Source: Candidatus Polarisedimenticolaceae bacterium | Lineage (GTDB): Bacteria; Acidobacteriota; Polarisedimenticolia; Polarisedimenticolales; DASRJG01 | DNA: 64,000 bases | Reading direction: 5' to 3' | Assembly (NCBI GenBank): GCA_036376135.1 | Contig: DASVAW010000159.1 | Span: 1 to 64,000, forward strand | In this document: piece after piece, positions 1 to 8,309 of the stretch | Numbering within the stretch: the first letter of the stretch is position 1 | Layout: each line of letters opens with the position of its first letter | Notes under the pieces: model-generated | Told to the model about the DNA's origin: nothing | Database searches by the model: none | What the model saw: the letters and a program-made list of their open reading frames with translations, nothing else | Position numbers and translations under genes: made by a program

Positions 1-1
1 G

Positions 2-394
2 CTGGACGCGCTGGGCCCGACGATCGATGCGGAGGAGCTCGAGGCCTGGCGCGTGCGCCTGGGCTACCCCGCGCCGGGTCGCGAGCTGACCGAGGACTGG
101 AACCCCCTCGAGGCGGGACTCCGCGACCACGTGAGCTTCACGAAGGGTTGCTACGTCGGCCAGGAGGTCGTCGCCCGCCTCAACACCTACGACAAGGTCT
201 CGCGACGGCTCGTGACCTTCGAGCTCGACCCCGGCGCGCCGGTCCCCTCCGCGGGGACCGTCGTCCTGCATCAGGGGACGCGCGTGGGGACCGTGACGAG
301 CGCCGCGCGCTGCCCGGAGAGCGGGCGACCCGTCGTGATGGGTTACGTGAAGTGGCGGGATCTTCCCGAAGGCGCGGTGCTCGCGGTCGGGTAA
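2..394 (+). CDS. ygfZ: YgfZ/GcvT-type folate-binding protein, C-terminal part
   Basis: The reading frame is open from the left edge, so only the last 130 residues of the protein are present and the true start lies outside the window. The motif KGCYVGQEVVAR near residue 45 of the visible part is the signature of the YgfZ family (K-G-C-Y-x-G-Q-E). Members of this family bind tetrahydrofolate and help assemble or repair certain Fe-S enzymes in the cytoplasm; the Cys of the motif is needed for this in E. coli YgfZ. The remainder matches the small C-terminal beta-barrel that the GcvT fold carries. The gene ends with TAA immediately before a strong inverted repeat at 396-465. GcvT itself lacks this Cys motif, so YgfZ is the better call. 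Confidence 0.85.
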   Translation: MDALGPTIDAEELEAWRVRLGYPAPGRELTEDWNPLEAGLRDHVSFTKGCYVGQEVVARLNTYDKVSRRLVTFELDPGAPVPSAGTVVLHQGTRVGTVTSAARCPESGRPVVMGYVKWRDLPEGAVLAVG

Positions 395-395
395 A

Positions 396-465
396 TGGGG
401 ACAGCAACCATTTTCCCTGCCCCGGGATCCACGCTACGGGGCGGGGAAAATGGTTGCTGTCCCCA
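396..465. repeat. REP-like palindromic hairpin between convergent genes
   Basis: Two 29-base arms (396-424 and 437-465) are inverted copies with a single mismatch, separated by a 12-base loop. The outermost 22 bases of each arm are identical. The core of the left arm reads GGGGACAGCAACCATTTTCC. I recall closely similar hairpins as REP elements scattered beside REP-associated tyrosine transposase (RAYT) genes in various bacteria, but no RAYT gene is in the window, so that link is inference. The element lies between two convergent genes and could also act as a bidirectional terminator. It supplies the last codons and stop of the gene on the minus strand. Confidence 0.75.
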
Positions 466-1396
466 GCAGCTCCTCGACGTGCGCTCCCGCGGCGTCAGCG
501 AGGCCGTGGAGGTCGTACCCCCCCTCGAGGACCGAGACCAGCTTCCCGCCGGCGTGCCGGTCGGCGACGGCGCGCACGATCCGGGTCGCCTCGGCGAAGG
601 CATCGGTCGAAACGTCGAGCCCGCCGAGCGGATCGCGCACGTGGGCGTCGAACCCAGCCGAGACGAGGACGAACTCCGGCCGGAAGGTCTCCATCGCCTC
701 GGTGAGCGGGCCCGACAGGGTCGCGAGGAACCGGTCGTCGCCGTCGCCGGGGCGAAGCGGACAGTTCAGGGTGAACCCCTCCCCCGCCCCCTTCCCGCGC
801 TCGTGCGCGTAGCCGGTCCCCGGGTAGAGGGGCATCTGGTGACAGGAGAAGTAGAAGACGGTCGGGTCGGACTCGAACAGGTGCTGCGTCCCGTTCCCGT
901 GGTGGACGTCCCAGTCGACGATCAGCACGCGTCCCACCCCCGCCTCGCGCAGCGACGTCGCGGCCACGGCGACGTTGTTGAACAGGCAGAACCCCATCGC
1001 AAGATCGTATTCGGCGTGATGCCCCGGAGGGCGCATCGCGAGGAAGGCCGCGTCGAGGCGCCCCCCGTGGACCTCCCTGCAGGCGGCGACGAGCGAGCCC
1101 GCCGCGAGGCGCGCAAGCCCGGCGCTTTCGCGGGAGATCGTCGTGTCCATCGAGTCGAGCAGGCGCGCCCCGGACGCCGACGCGGCGTCCACGCGATCGA
1201 CGTGGGCGGAGTCGTGGACCCGCCGGAGCAGGCCATCGTCGACCGACTCCGTCCCCAGGGGGACGCAGCGCGCGGGAATCCCCCGCTCGTCGAAGCGCTG
1301 GCGGATCGCCCGAAGGCGCTCCGGCCGCTCGGGGTGACCGGGACCGGTCTCGTGGCGCTCGAACCGCGGATCGAGGAGGAGTCCGACGCGGCGCAC
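434..1396 (-). CDS. Histone deacetylase family (AcuC-like) amidohydrolase
   Basis: This 320-aa protein has the full arginase/deacetylase-fold signature. The His dyad is in PGHHAEY (residues 124-130), the zinc ligands are in DWDVHHGNG (161-169) and SAGFDAH (247-252), and EGGYD is near residue 291. Bacterial members remove acetyl groups from lysines, polyamines or similar acetylated amides in the cytoplasm; the substrate here cannot be read from sequence. The start lies 4 bases after the stop of lolA, so the two are probably co-transcribed. The final nine residues (GTATIFPAP) and the TAG stop are encoded by the right arm of the hairpin at 396-465. The native C-terminus was therefore probably replaced when that element inserted; all catalytic residues are upstream of it. 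Confidence 0.9.
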   Translation of the reverse strand: MRRVGLLLDPRFERHETGPGHPERPERLRAIRQRFDERGIPARCVPLGTESVDDGLLRRVHDSAHVDRVDAASASGARLLDSMDTTISRESAGLARLAAGSLVAACREVHGGRLDAAFLAMRPPGHHAEYDLAMGFCLFNNVAVAATSLREAGVGRVLIVDWDVHHGNGTQHLFESDPTVFYFSCHQMPLYPGTGYAHERGKGAGEGFTLNCPLRPGDGDDRFLATLSGPLTEAMETFRPEFVLVSAGFDAHVRDPLGGLDVSTDAFAEATRIVRAVADRHAGGKLVSVLEGGYDLHGLADAAGAHVEELLGTATIFPAP

Positions 1397-1400
1397 GGGA

Positions 1401-2099
1401 TCAGCGCGCCGGCGAGGACTGCGACGCGCCCAGGGCGGTGAATCCGCGCGAGATCTCGAACCCCTCGGGGATGTCCAGGTCGTACAGGCTCGCCGACAGC
1501 TGCGGGTTCAACTGCGCGTTCCGGAAGACGATCGACCGGAGGTTCCCGTCCTTGCCGTGATAGTCGAGGCGGACCGGGAGCATCTTCTCCTGATCGACCC
1601 AGAGCAGGACTTCGTCCACCGATCGCTTCATGCGGCGTTTCTTGGGGGAGAGGACCAGTTGCACGGTCCCCTTCATCGAGGGACCCGGGTCCCCCAGGCG
1701 GATCTCGTAGATCTTTCCGAGCTCGCCCGAACCCTGCCCGAGCCCGAAGTACCGGAACAGCTGCTCGCTCCAGCGCTTCACGTCCCGACGCTCGGCCTTC
1801 TTGCGCTCCGGGAAGACGCCGACGTACTCGTCGCGGGCGATCACGAATTGCATCGGTTCGGGGGCGGAATACTCCCAGCGGACCGAGTCGGGCTTGGTCA
1901 GGAAGACGCGCCCCCGGGAGACGAGGGGCTGCTTGAGCAGAGGGCTCGTGGTCGTCTCGGTGAACTCCGCGCTCAGGGTGACGAGCCGTCCCTGGACCCC
2001 GTCGAACTTGGAAAGCACGGATTCGAGCGCCGTCGGCTGCTGCGCTGCGGCTGCCGCCGCGGCTCCGATCCCCAACGCCCAGGCTGCGATTCGTTTCAT
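1401..2099 (-). CDS. lolA: LolA-type periplasmic lipoprotein carrier
   Basis: This 232-aa protein begins with a Sec signal (MKRIAAWALGIGAAAAAA) and a predicted cleavage before QQP. It then shows the LolA/LppM-like beta-sandwich pattern: the DSVRWEY strand typical of LolA, followed by alternating strands to residue 215. LolA receives outer-membrane lipoproteins from LolCDE and carries them through the periplasm to the outer membrane. A GGGAG ribosome site precedes the ATG with good spacing. It is followed immediately by the deacetylase-like gene. No LolB was recognised in the window, which is usual outside beta- and gammaproteobacteria. Confidence is high for the fold and moderate for strict LolA function. 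Confidence 0.85.
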   Translation of the reverse strand: MKRIAAWALGIGAAAAAAAQQPTALESVLSKFDGVQGRLVTLSAEFTETTTSPLLKQPLVSRGRVFLTKPDSVRWEYSAPEPMQFVIARDEYVGVFPERKKAERRDVKRWSEQLFRYFGLGQGSGELGKIYEIRLGDPGPSMKGTVQLVLSPKKRRMKRSVDEVLLWVDQEKMLPVRLDYHGKDGNLRSIVFRNAQLNPQLSASLYDLDIPEGFEISRGFTALGASQSSPAR

Positions 2100-2204
2100 C
2101 CGCGTCTCCCGTCCACCACCCTCGTCGAACCGTACCAGCGCCCCCCCGGAGCGTCAAGAATCCACAGGGGTTATGATCCCGCGCCCCTCAGGAGCACGCA
2201 CGCG

Positions 2205-4265
2205 ATGATCGGACGCCGCTTCGCCGCCGTGAGTTTCGTCTTCGTCGCCGCGGCGGGGTGCGCCGCACCACGCCCCCCCGAGGCCAGCACCCCCGCCCCC
2301 CCTCCCGATCCGCGTATCCGCGCGCTGGCCGAGATCCTGCGGGCGGAGGATCGCCGCGTCGTGGACGACCCGCTCCTCGCGCGGCTGGGCGACGCCGACC
2401 CGGCGATCCGGGCCAAGGCGGTCCGCGCCGTCGGACGGATCGGCGATCCGACCGTCCGTGCCCGGATCGAGCAGGCTTCGACCGACGGCCAGCCGTCGGT
2501 CCGCGCGGCGGCGGCCCTGGCGCTGGGGCTCCTGGGTGAGCCGGCGGGGGAGGCGACCCTCGTCGCGCTCGCGAACGACGCGGACCCGTCGGTCCGCGCC
2601 CGGGCGGTCGAGGGAATCGGGCGCGTCGGGGCAACGCACGCGACCGTGGTGACGGCGGGGCTGGCCGACCCGATCGCCGCCGTGCGCTTCGAGGCGGCAC
2701 TCGCCGCGTGGAAGCTCCGAGATCCCGCCCCCGCGCTCGACCCGTTGATCGCGCTGCTCCGGGACGGCGACGGCGCGGTCCGGTTCGCCGCGGCCTACGC
2801 CCTCGCGCGGCTCGGTTCCGCGCCGTACGCGGCCCCCTCCTCGGGGGCCGCGGTCGCCCGCCTCGCGGAGGACGACCTTCGCCGGATCCGCGCCGCCGTC
2901 GCCGAGCTCGTGACCGACCCCGAAGCCGAGGTGCGGATGCAGGTCGCACGCGCGCTGACGAAGCCCGACACTCCCGCCGAACGGGCCGCGCTGGGAACCC
3001 TCGCCGGGGACCGCGACGTGCGCGTCCGGATCAACACCCTGCGCGCCCTCTCCTACCCCGGAGCTCCGCTCGAGCCGTATCTCAAGCGCGCGCTCCTCGA
3101 ACGCGATCGAAGGGTGCTGCGCACCGTCGTCGAGGGGCTCGGCCGCGTGGGGGGCGGCGAGGCGGAGAAGGTCCTCCGCGACGGGATCCGCGGCGCGGGA
3201 GTGCGCCATCCCTGGGTCCTCGAAGCCGCCCACGCGTCGCTCGCGCAGGTCGTCCCGGGTCTTCGCGGCGAGGTGGCCGCGATGCTCGCCGCGTCGGACG
3301 ACGACACCCTGCGAGCCGGGGCGGGACCGCTCCTCGCGGGGGTGGAGGATCCGCGGGCGGTCGAGCTCGCCACGCGGCTCGCCCTCGACCCCTCGCCCCG
3401 CGTCGCCGCCGGCGCGATTCCGATCGCGTCGCAGGCGCCCGGTGCGATCGCCGGTGTCCTCACCTCCGCCGCCGCCTCCGCCGACCCGGTCGTCCGCGCG
3501 GCCGTCGCCGAGGCGTGCGGGCGCAGGATCGGCGACGAGGGGGCGATCGCCCTGCTGGAGACGTTGTGGGCGGCGGCGGCGGCCGATCCGATCCCCGATG
3601 CGCGCCTGGAGGTGGTCGCGGCCGCCCTCAAGGCGGAGGACGACCCACGCGCCAAGGCGCTGGTCGAGGCGGCGCGGCACTCTCCCGACTGGCTCGTGCG
3701 GAAACGCGCCGGGGCGGCCGGCCCGGCGAGCGACCGGCCGATCGAGGACTACGAGGCCCTCGTGCGCTGGGCGCAGACACCGCACGCCGTCGCGATCGTC
3801 GTGCAGCGCGGGGACCTTCCCGCGGGCGGCTTCACGGTGCAGCTCGACGCCGACGAGGCGCCCCTGGCCTCCTGGAACTTCTGGCAGCTCGCGTCCAAGG
3901 GGTTCTACGACGGTCTCGTCGTGCACCGCGTCGTGCCGAACTTCGTCGTGCAGGACGGCGACCCTCGGGGCGACGGCTGGGGCGGGCCCGGGTACGCGAT
4001 TCGCGACGAATACGGCGCCGCCCACTTCGACGCGGGAGCGCTGGGGATGGCCTCCGACGGGAAGGACACGGCGGGAAGCCAGTGGTTCGTGACGGTCTCG
4101 GCCCAGCCGCACCTCGACGGTCGCTACACCGTCTTCGGCCGCGTGGGGCTGCACTTCGCGGAGGTGTTGTCACGGATCGAGCCGGGCGACCGCGTGGTCC
4201 GGATGATCCCCTACGAAGGACGCGCGGCGGAGCCGCCGCCCTCGCTGACGAACGCCGCGCCCTGA
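2205..4265 (+). CDS. Lipoprotein with HEAT repeats fused to a cyclophilin domain
   Basis: I chose the ATG at 2205 because it opens a lipoprotein signal peptide (MIGRRFAAVSFVFVAAAGCA) with a lipobox Cys near residue 19; the frame is open further upstream but lies antisense to lolA. The 686-aa product has a proline-rich linker and about ten HEAT/PBS-lyase-like helical repeats (residues 45-510, many with DxDPxVRxxA). A C-terminal cyclophilin peptidyl-prolyl isomerase domain follows (525-672, with NFWQLASKGFYDGLVVHRV, FVVQDGDPRGDG and GSQWFVT). It should be an envelope-anchored foldase whose HEAT solenoid recruits clients or partners. A TATGAT box lies at 2172-2177. The last 55 bases overlap the 3' end of the convergent HD-GYP gene. 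Confidence 0.88.
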   Translation: MIGRRFAAVSFVFVAAAGCAAPRPPEASTPAPPPDPRIRALAEILRAEDRRVVDDPLLARLGDADPAIRAKAVRAVGRIGDPTVRARIEQASTDGQPSVRAAAALALGLLGEPAGEATLVALANDADPSVRARAVEGIGRVGATHATVVTAGLADPIAAVRFEAALAAWKLRDPAPALDPLIALLRDGDGAVRFAAAYALARLGSAPYAAPSSGAAVARLAEDDLRRIRAAVAELVTDPEAEVRMQVARALTKPDTPAERAALGTLAGDRDVRVRINTLRALSYPGAPLEPYLKRALLERDRRVLRTVVEGLGRVGGGEAEKVLRDGIRGAGVRHPWVLEAAHASLAQVVPGLRGEVAAMLAASDDDTLRAGAGPLLAGVEDPRAVELATRLALDPSPRVAAGAIPIASQAPGAIAGVLTSAAASADPVVRAAVAEACGRRIGDEGAIALLETLWAAAAADPIPDARLEVVAAALKAEDDPRAKALVEAARHSPDWLVRKRAGAAGPASDRPIEDYEALVRWAQTPHAVAIVVQRGDLPAGGFTVQLDADEAPLASWNFWQLASKGFYDGLVVHRVVPNFVVQDGDPRGDGWGGPGYAIRDEYGAAHFDAGALGMASDGKDTAGSQWFVTVSAQPHLDGRYTVFGRVGLHFAEVLSRIEPGDRVVRMIPYEGRAAEPPPSLTNAAP

Positions 4266-5371
4266 GCCTCGAGCCCCCGGACCTCCGCGTGCACGCGCTC
4301 GCGGATCGCGGTCCACCGCTCGGCGTCGATCGACAGGAACGCCTCCGCGACCTTCGGGTCGAACTGGGTGCCGGAGAACTTCCGGACTTCCTCGCGCGCG
4401 GCGTCGATCGTGAGGGCCGCCCGATACGGGCGGTCCGAGGTCATCGCGTCGAACGTGTCCACGACCGCGAAGATCCGCGCGCCGAGGGGGATCTCCTCGC
4501 CGCGCAGCCCGCGCGGGTACCCCGTTCCGTCGTAGCGCTCCTGGTGGCAATACACGATGTCGAGCGCCGGCGAGAGGAAGCGGATCTGCTGGAGCATCCG
4601 GTACCCCATCTCGGGGTGTCTCTTCATCTCCTCCCACTCGGCGGCGTCGAGTTTCCCGGGCTTGCGGAGGATCGTGTCCGAGATCCCGATCTTGCCGACG
4701 TCGTGGAGGATCGCACCGCGACGGATCCAGGCGAGGTCGGGCTCGGTGACCCCGAGCCGCTCCGCGAGGAGCACCGCGTATTCGACGACGCGGCGGGAGT
4801 GCCCGTGCGTCTCGTTGTCGCGGAAGTCGAGCGCCGTGATCAGCGCTTCGAGGGTGGACTCGTACGAGTCCTCGAGGTCCACGTACAGCTTCTCGATCTG
4901 GCTCTTCTGCCGGACGATCTCCGCCGTGCGCTCCTCGACCATCTCCTCGAGCCGGTGCTGGTACGCGCGGTTCTCGGTGATGAGACGCCGCTTGTCGAGC
5001 GTCCGCTCGACGACGATCCGGACCTCCTCGAGGTTGAACGGCTTGGTGAGGTAGTCGCTCGCCCCCTGGCGGATCGAGGCGATCGCCGTCTCGACGTCCA
5101 CGACTCCGGTCACCATGACGACGTCGACGTCGGGATCGTGCGCCTTGATCCGCTTGAGGAGCGCGAGGCCGTTTTCGCCCGGCATCTCGATGTCGGAAAG
5201 GACGAGGTCGATCCCGCCGGCCTTCACCGCGGCGAACCCCTCCGACGCATCCCCCGCCGTCCGCACGTCGAAGCCGAACAGGTCGAGGCCGTCGGCGAGC
5301 ACCTCGCGCACCGCCGCTTCGTCGTCGACGACGAGGACGCGCTTGGGGCTGGAGGAGCGGAAGTGGCTCAT
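4211..5371 (-). CDS. Response regulator with HD-GYP c-di-GMP phosphodiesterase output
   Basis: The 386-aa protein begins with a CheY-like receiver: acidic DD pair near 16-17, phospho-acceptor Asp60 in LSDIEMPGENG, and Lys110 in YLTKPF. A coiled-coil linker (about 125-165) leads to an HD-GYP domain with HDVGKIG (223-229) and HQERYDGTGYP (276-286). HD-GYP proteins hydrolyse cyclic di-GMP, here presumably under control of an unlinked histidine kinase. In the second motif the usual HHE is HQE, so one metal ligand may be missing or replaced. The start is 22 bases downstream of the polA stop, with a TACAAT box at 5381-5386. It may be read through from polA or from its own nearly leaderless promoter. 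Confidence 0.93.
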   Translation of the reverse strand: MSHFRSSSPKRVLVVDDEAAVREVLADGLDLFGFDVRTAGDASEGFAAVKAGGIDLVLSDIEMPGENGLALLKRIKAHDPDVDVVMVTGVVDVETAIASIRQGASDYLTKPFNLEEVRIVVERTLDKRRLITENRAYQHRLEEMVEERTAEIVRQKSQIEKLYVDLEDSYESTLEALITALDFRDNETHGHSRRVVEYAVLLAERLGVTEPDLAWIRRGAILHDVGKIGISDTILRKPGKLDAAEWEEMKRHPEMGYRMLQQIRFLSPALDIVYCHQERYDGTGYPRGLRGEEIPLGARIFAVVDTFDAMTSDRPYRAALTIDAAREEVRKFSGTQFDPKVAEAFLSIDAERWTAIRERVHAEVRGLEAQGAAFVSEGGGSAARPS

Positions 5372-5393
5372 GGGGCGCGTATTGTACGCTCCC

Positions 5394-8309
5394 TCAGGTC
5401 ACCTCACGCCAATCCCGGCCGACGGAGGTCTGCGCCAGCAAGGGTACGTTCAGGGGGTGGACCTCCTCCATCGCACGGCGCACGAGCGGCAGGACGACCT
5501 CCACCTCCCCCTCCGGGACCTCGAGCAGCAACTCGTCGTGGACCTGGAGGAGCATCCGGGACTTCGCCCCCGCATCGCTCAGGGCGCGGTCGACCCGGAG
5601 CATGGCGAGCTTCATGAGATCGGCGGCGGTTCCCTGGATCGTCGTGTTCACCGCCGCCCGCAGCGCCTGCTCGACCTCGGCCCGGCCGCCGCGCCGGAGC
5701 GCGGGGAAGTAACGGACGCGTCCGAACAGGGTGCGCACCGCCCCCTCGCGGGTCGCGTCCTCACGGACGCGGTCGATGTACGCCCGGACGTTCCGGAAGC
5801 GGTCGAAATACGCCTTCATGAACTCCCGCGCCTCGCCGCGGCTCATTCCCTGGTCGCGGGCGAGGCGGGACTCGGACATCCCGTAGAGGATGCCGAAGTT
5901 CACCGCCTTCGCGCGACGGCGCATCCCGTCGTCCACCGCCTCCGGGGTCACGCCGAAGACCTTGGAGGCGGTGACGCGGTGAATGTCCTCCCCCGCCCGG
6001 AACGCCTCGATCAACCCCGGGTCCTCGCAGAGGTGGGCGAGAACCCGCAACTCGACCTGGGAGTAATCCGACGCGAGGAAGACCCATCCGGGCTCGGGGA
6101 CGAATGCCGAGCGGATGCGCAGCCCGACGTCCGAGCGGGCCGGGATGTTCTGGAGGTTCGGATCGGACGAGGAGAGCCTCCCGGTCGCCGCTCCCGTCGG
6201 GTGGTAGGAGGTGTGGATCCGACCGGTCTCCGGGTTCACGAGCTCGGGAAGGGCGTCGACGTACGTTCCCTTCAGCTTCGCCAGCTCGCGATACGCGAGC
6301 AGCCTCCGCGCGATCTCGTGCTCCCCCGCGAGGTCCTCCAGCGTCTGCGCGTCGGTGGAGTGCACGCCGCTCTTGGCGGTTTTCCGCCCCGGCGTGAGCC
6401 CCAGCTTCCCGTAGAGGATCTCCCGCAGCTGCTTGGGGGAGTCGACGTTGAACGGTGACCCCGCAAGCTCGTGGATGTCCTTGCGCGCGCGGTCGAGCAA
6501 CACGTCCATTTCGCGCGACATCGCCCGCAGCGATGCGGCGTCGATCCGAATGCCGGTGGCCTCCATGCGCGCGAGCACCGGAAGGAGGGGCCCGTCCATC
6601 GTCCGGTAGAGCTCGGCGACCCCCGCGGTCGCGAGTCGGGGCCCGAGGACCTCGGCGAGGCGGAAGGTGACCTCGGCGTCCTCCGCCGCATAGTCGGTCA
6701 CGCGCTCGACCTCGACCTGGTCGAGGGTGAGCTGCTTCGCCCCCGTCCCCACGAGCGAGGCGTATTTGATCGTCTCGTGACCGAGCAGGTGCGCGGCGAG
6801 CTGGTCGAGGCCGAAGCTCACGCGGTCGGGCTCGAGCAGGAACGCCGCCACCATCGTGTCGAGCGCCCACCCTTCGACCGGCAACCCGTGCCGCCGCAGG
6901 ACGTGGAGGTCGTACTTGAAGTTCTGCCCGACCTTCGCGATCGCCGGGTCGGCGAGCACGGGACCGAGGATCTCCCGCACCACCTCGAGGTCGAGCTGGT
7001 CGGGGACGCCGAGGTAACGGTGGGCGAGCGGGATGTAGAACCCCTCGCCCGCCCTCCACGCGACCGAGATCCCCACGATCGCCGCGCGCATGGGGTCCTG
7101 ATGGTTCGTCTCGGTGTCGACGGCGAAACGCCCCGCGCGCCGGAGCGCCTTCGCGAGGTCGGACAGCGCCGCACGGGTGAGAACCGCGTGGTACGCCGCC
7201 CGCTCCGCCGCCGGCGTCGGCGCGGGCTCCTCGGCGGGCGCCTGCTCGAACTCCGCGGTCAGCGTCCGGAACCCCAGCGACCGGAACAACACCGTCAGCT
7301 TCTCGCGGTCGGGAGGATCGAGCCGCAGCGCACGGGCGTCGAAGGTGACGGGAACGTCGACGTGCACGGTCGCGAGGTCCTTGCTCAGGCGCGCCTGCTC
7401 CTCGTGCTCGGCGACGGCGAACCAGACGCGACGGGAGGATCCCTTGTCGAGGTCCTTGAGGAGCTTCGCGAGCGCGCGGGCCTGCTTCGGATCCGCCGCC
7501 GGAACGGCGATCGCCGCGCGTGCCGCGATGATCCGATCGCGGAACTCGCCCGCGGGCTCGATCTCGAGGAGCGCGTCGAACGCCGTGCTCAGCTCCCGCG
7601 TCGGCGCCCCGGACTCGACGGCGGCGTCCTTCGCGCTCCAGGCGGCGACGAACCGCTTCGCGCGCTCGAGGATCGCGTCCATCCCGCCGTAGGTCGAGAC
7701 CATCTCGATCGCCGTCTTCTCGCCCACCCCCGGGACGCCCGGGATGTTGTCGACGGCGTCGCCCATCAGCCCCAGCACGTCCCGCACGTATTCGGGGAAG
7801 ACCCCGAAGGCCTCCTTCACGCCGGCGGGATCGAGCCGGAGATTCTTGCTCGGATTGAGCACGACGACGCCGTCGCCGACGAGCTGGAGGAGGTCCTTGT
7901 CCGACGCGACCACCACGACGTCGAATCCGTGTTCGCGCGCGAGCCTCGCGTACGTGGCGATCAGATCGTCGGCCTCGAACCCGGCCAGCTCGAGGACCGG
8001 AATGCGGAACCCCTCGCAGACCTCCTTCGCGAAGGGAAACTGCGCGTTGAGGTCCTCGGGGACCGGCGGGCGCTGGGCCTTGTAGTCCGCGTACTTTTCC
8101 TCGCGGAAGGTCGGACCCGGAAGGTCGAAGGCGACCCCGATGTGGCCGGGCTTCTCGTCGTCGAGGAGCTTGCGCAGCATCGAGGTGAATCCGAAGACGG
8201 CGTTGGTGGCGAGCCCGTCGGCGTTGGTGAGGCCTCGGATCGCGAAGTAGGCGCGGAACATCTGGGAGGTGCCGTCGACGAGGTAGAGGACGCGGCGTTC
8301 GGAGCTCAT
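5394..8309 (-). CDS. polA: DNA polymerase I
   Basis: The 971-aa protein is a complete three-domain Pol I. The N-terminal 5'-3' flap exonuclease covers about residues 1-300, with DLPGPTFR, EADDLIAT and the GVPGVGEKTA helix-hairpin-helix. The 3'-5' proofreading exonuclease (about 370-560) retains the catalytic DTE, NFKYD and YAAEDAEV motifs. The family A polymerase domain follows, with DYSQVELRVLAH, RRRAKAVNFGILYG and QVHDELLLEVP. It fills gaps and removes RNA primers during replication and repair. It is longer than the E. coli protein (928 aa), with an extra charged segment near 310-370. Its ATG overlaps the stop of the upstream yfhO-like gene by four bases (ATGA), implying translational coupling. 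Confidence 0.97.
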   Translation of the reverse strand: MSSERRVLYLVDGTSQMFRAYFAIRGLTNADGLATNAVFGFTSMLRKLLDDEKPGHIGVAFDLPGPTFREEKYADYKAQRPPVPEDLNAQFPFAKEVCEGFRIPVLELAGFEADDLIATYARLAREHGFDVVVVASDKDLLQLVGDGVVVLNPSKNLRLDPAGVKEAFGVFPEYVRDVLGLMGDAVDNIPGVPGVGEKTAIEMVSTYGGMDAILERAKRFVAAWSAKDAAVESGAPTRELSTAFDALLEIEPAGEFRDRIIAARAAIAVPAADPKQARALAKLLKDLDKGSSRRVWFAVAEHEEQARLSKDLATVHVDVPVTFDARALRLDPPDREKLTVLFRSLGFRTLTAEFEQAPAEEPAPTPAAERAAYHAVLTRAALSDLAKALRRAGRFAVDTETNHQDPMRAAIVGISVAWRAGEGFYIPLAHRYLGVPDQLDLEVVREILGPVLADPAIAKVGQNFKYDLHVLRRHGLPVEGWALDTMVAAFLLEPDRVSFGLDQLAAHLLGHETIKYASLVGTGAKQLTLDQVEVERVTDYAAEDAEVTFRLAEVLGPRLATAGVAELYRTMDGPLLPVLARMEATGIRIDAASLRAMSREMDVLLDRARKDIHELAGSPFNVDSPKQLREILYGKLGLTPGRKTAKSGVHSTDAQTLEDLAGEHEIARRLLAYRELAKLKGTYVDALPELVNPETGRIHTSYHPTGAATGRLSSSDPNLQNIPARSDVGLRIRSAFVPEPGWVFLASDYSQVELRVLAHLCEDPGLIEAFRAGEDIHRVTASKVFGVTPEAVDDGMRRRAKAVNFGILYGMSESRLARDQGMSRGEAREFMKAYFDRFRNVRAYIDRVREDATREGAVRTLFGRVRYFPALRRGGRAEVEQALRAAVNTTIQGTAADLMKLAMLRVDRALSDAGAKSRMLLQVHDELLLEVPEGEVEVVLPLVRRAMEEVHPLNVPLLAQTSVGRDWREVT

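Noticed and set aside
1557-2204. Upstream open extension of the HEAT-cyclophilin frame
   Set aside because: It is antisense to lolA; the lipoprotein signal starts at 2205.
2708-5617. A 969-codon open frame on the plus strand
   Set aside because: Arg/Pro/Gly-rich shadow of the HEAT-cyclophilin gene and antisense to HD-GYP; no domain pattern.
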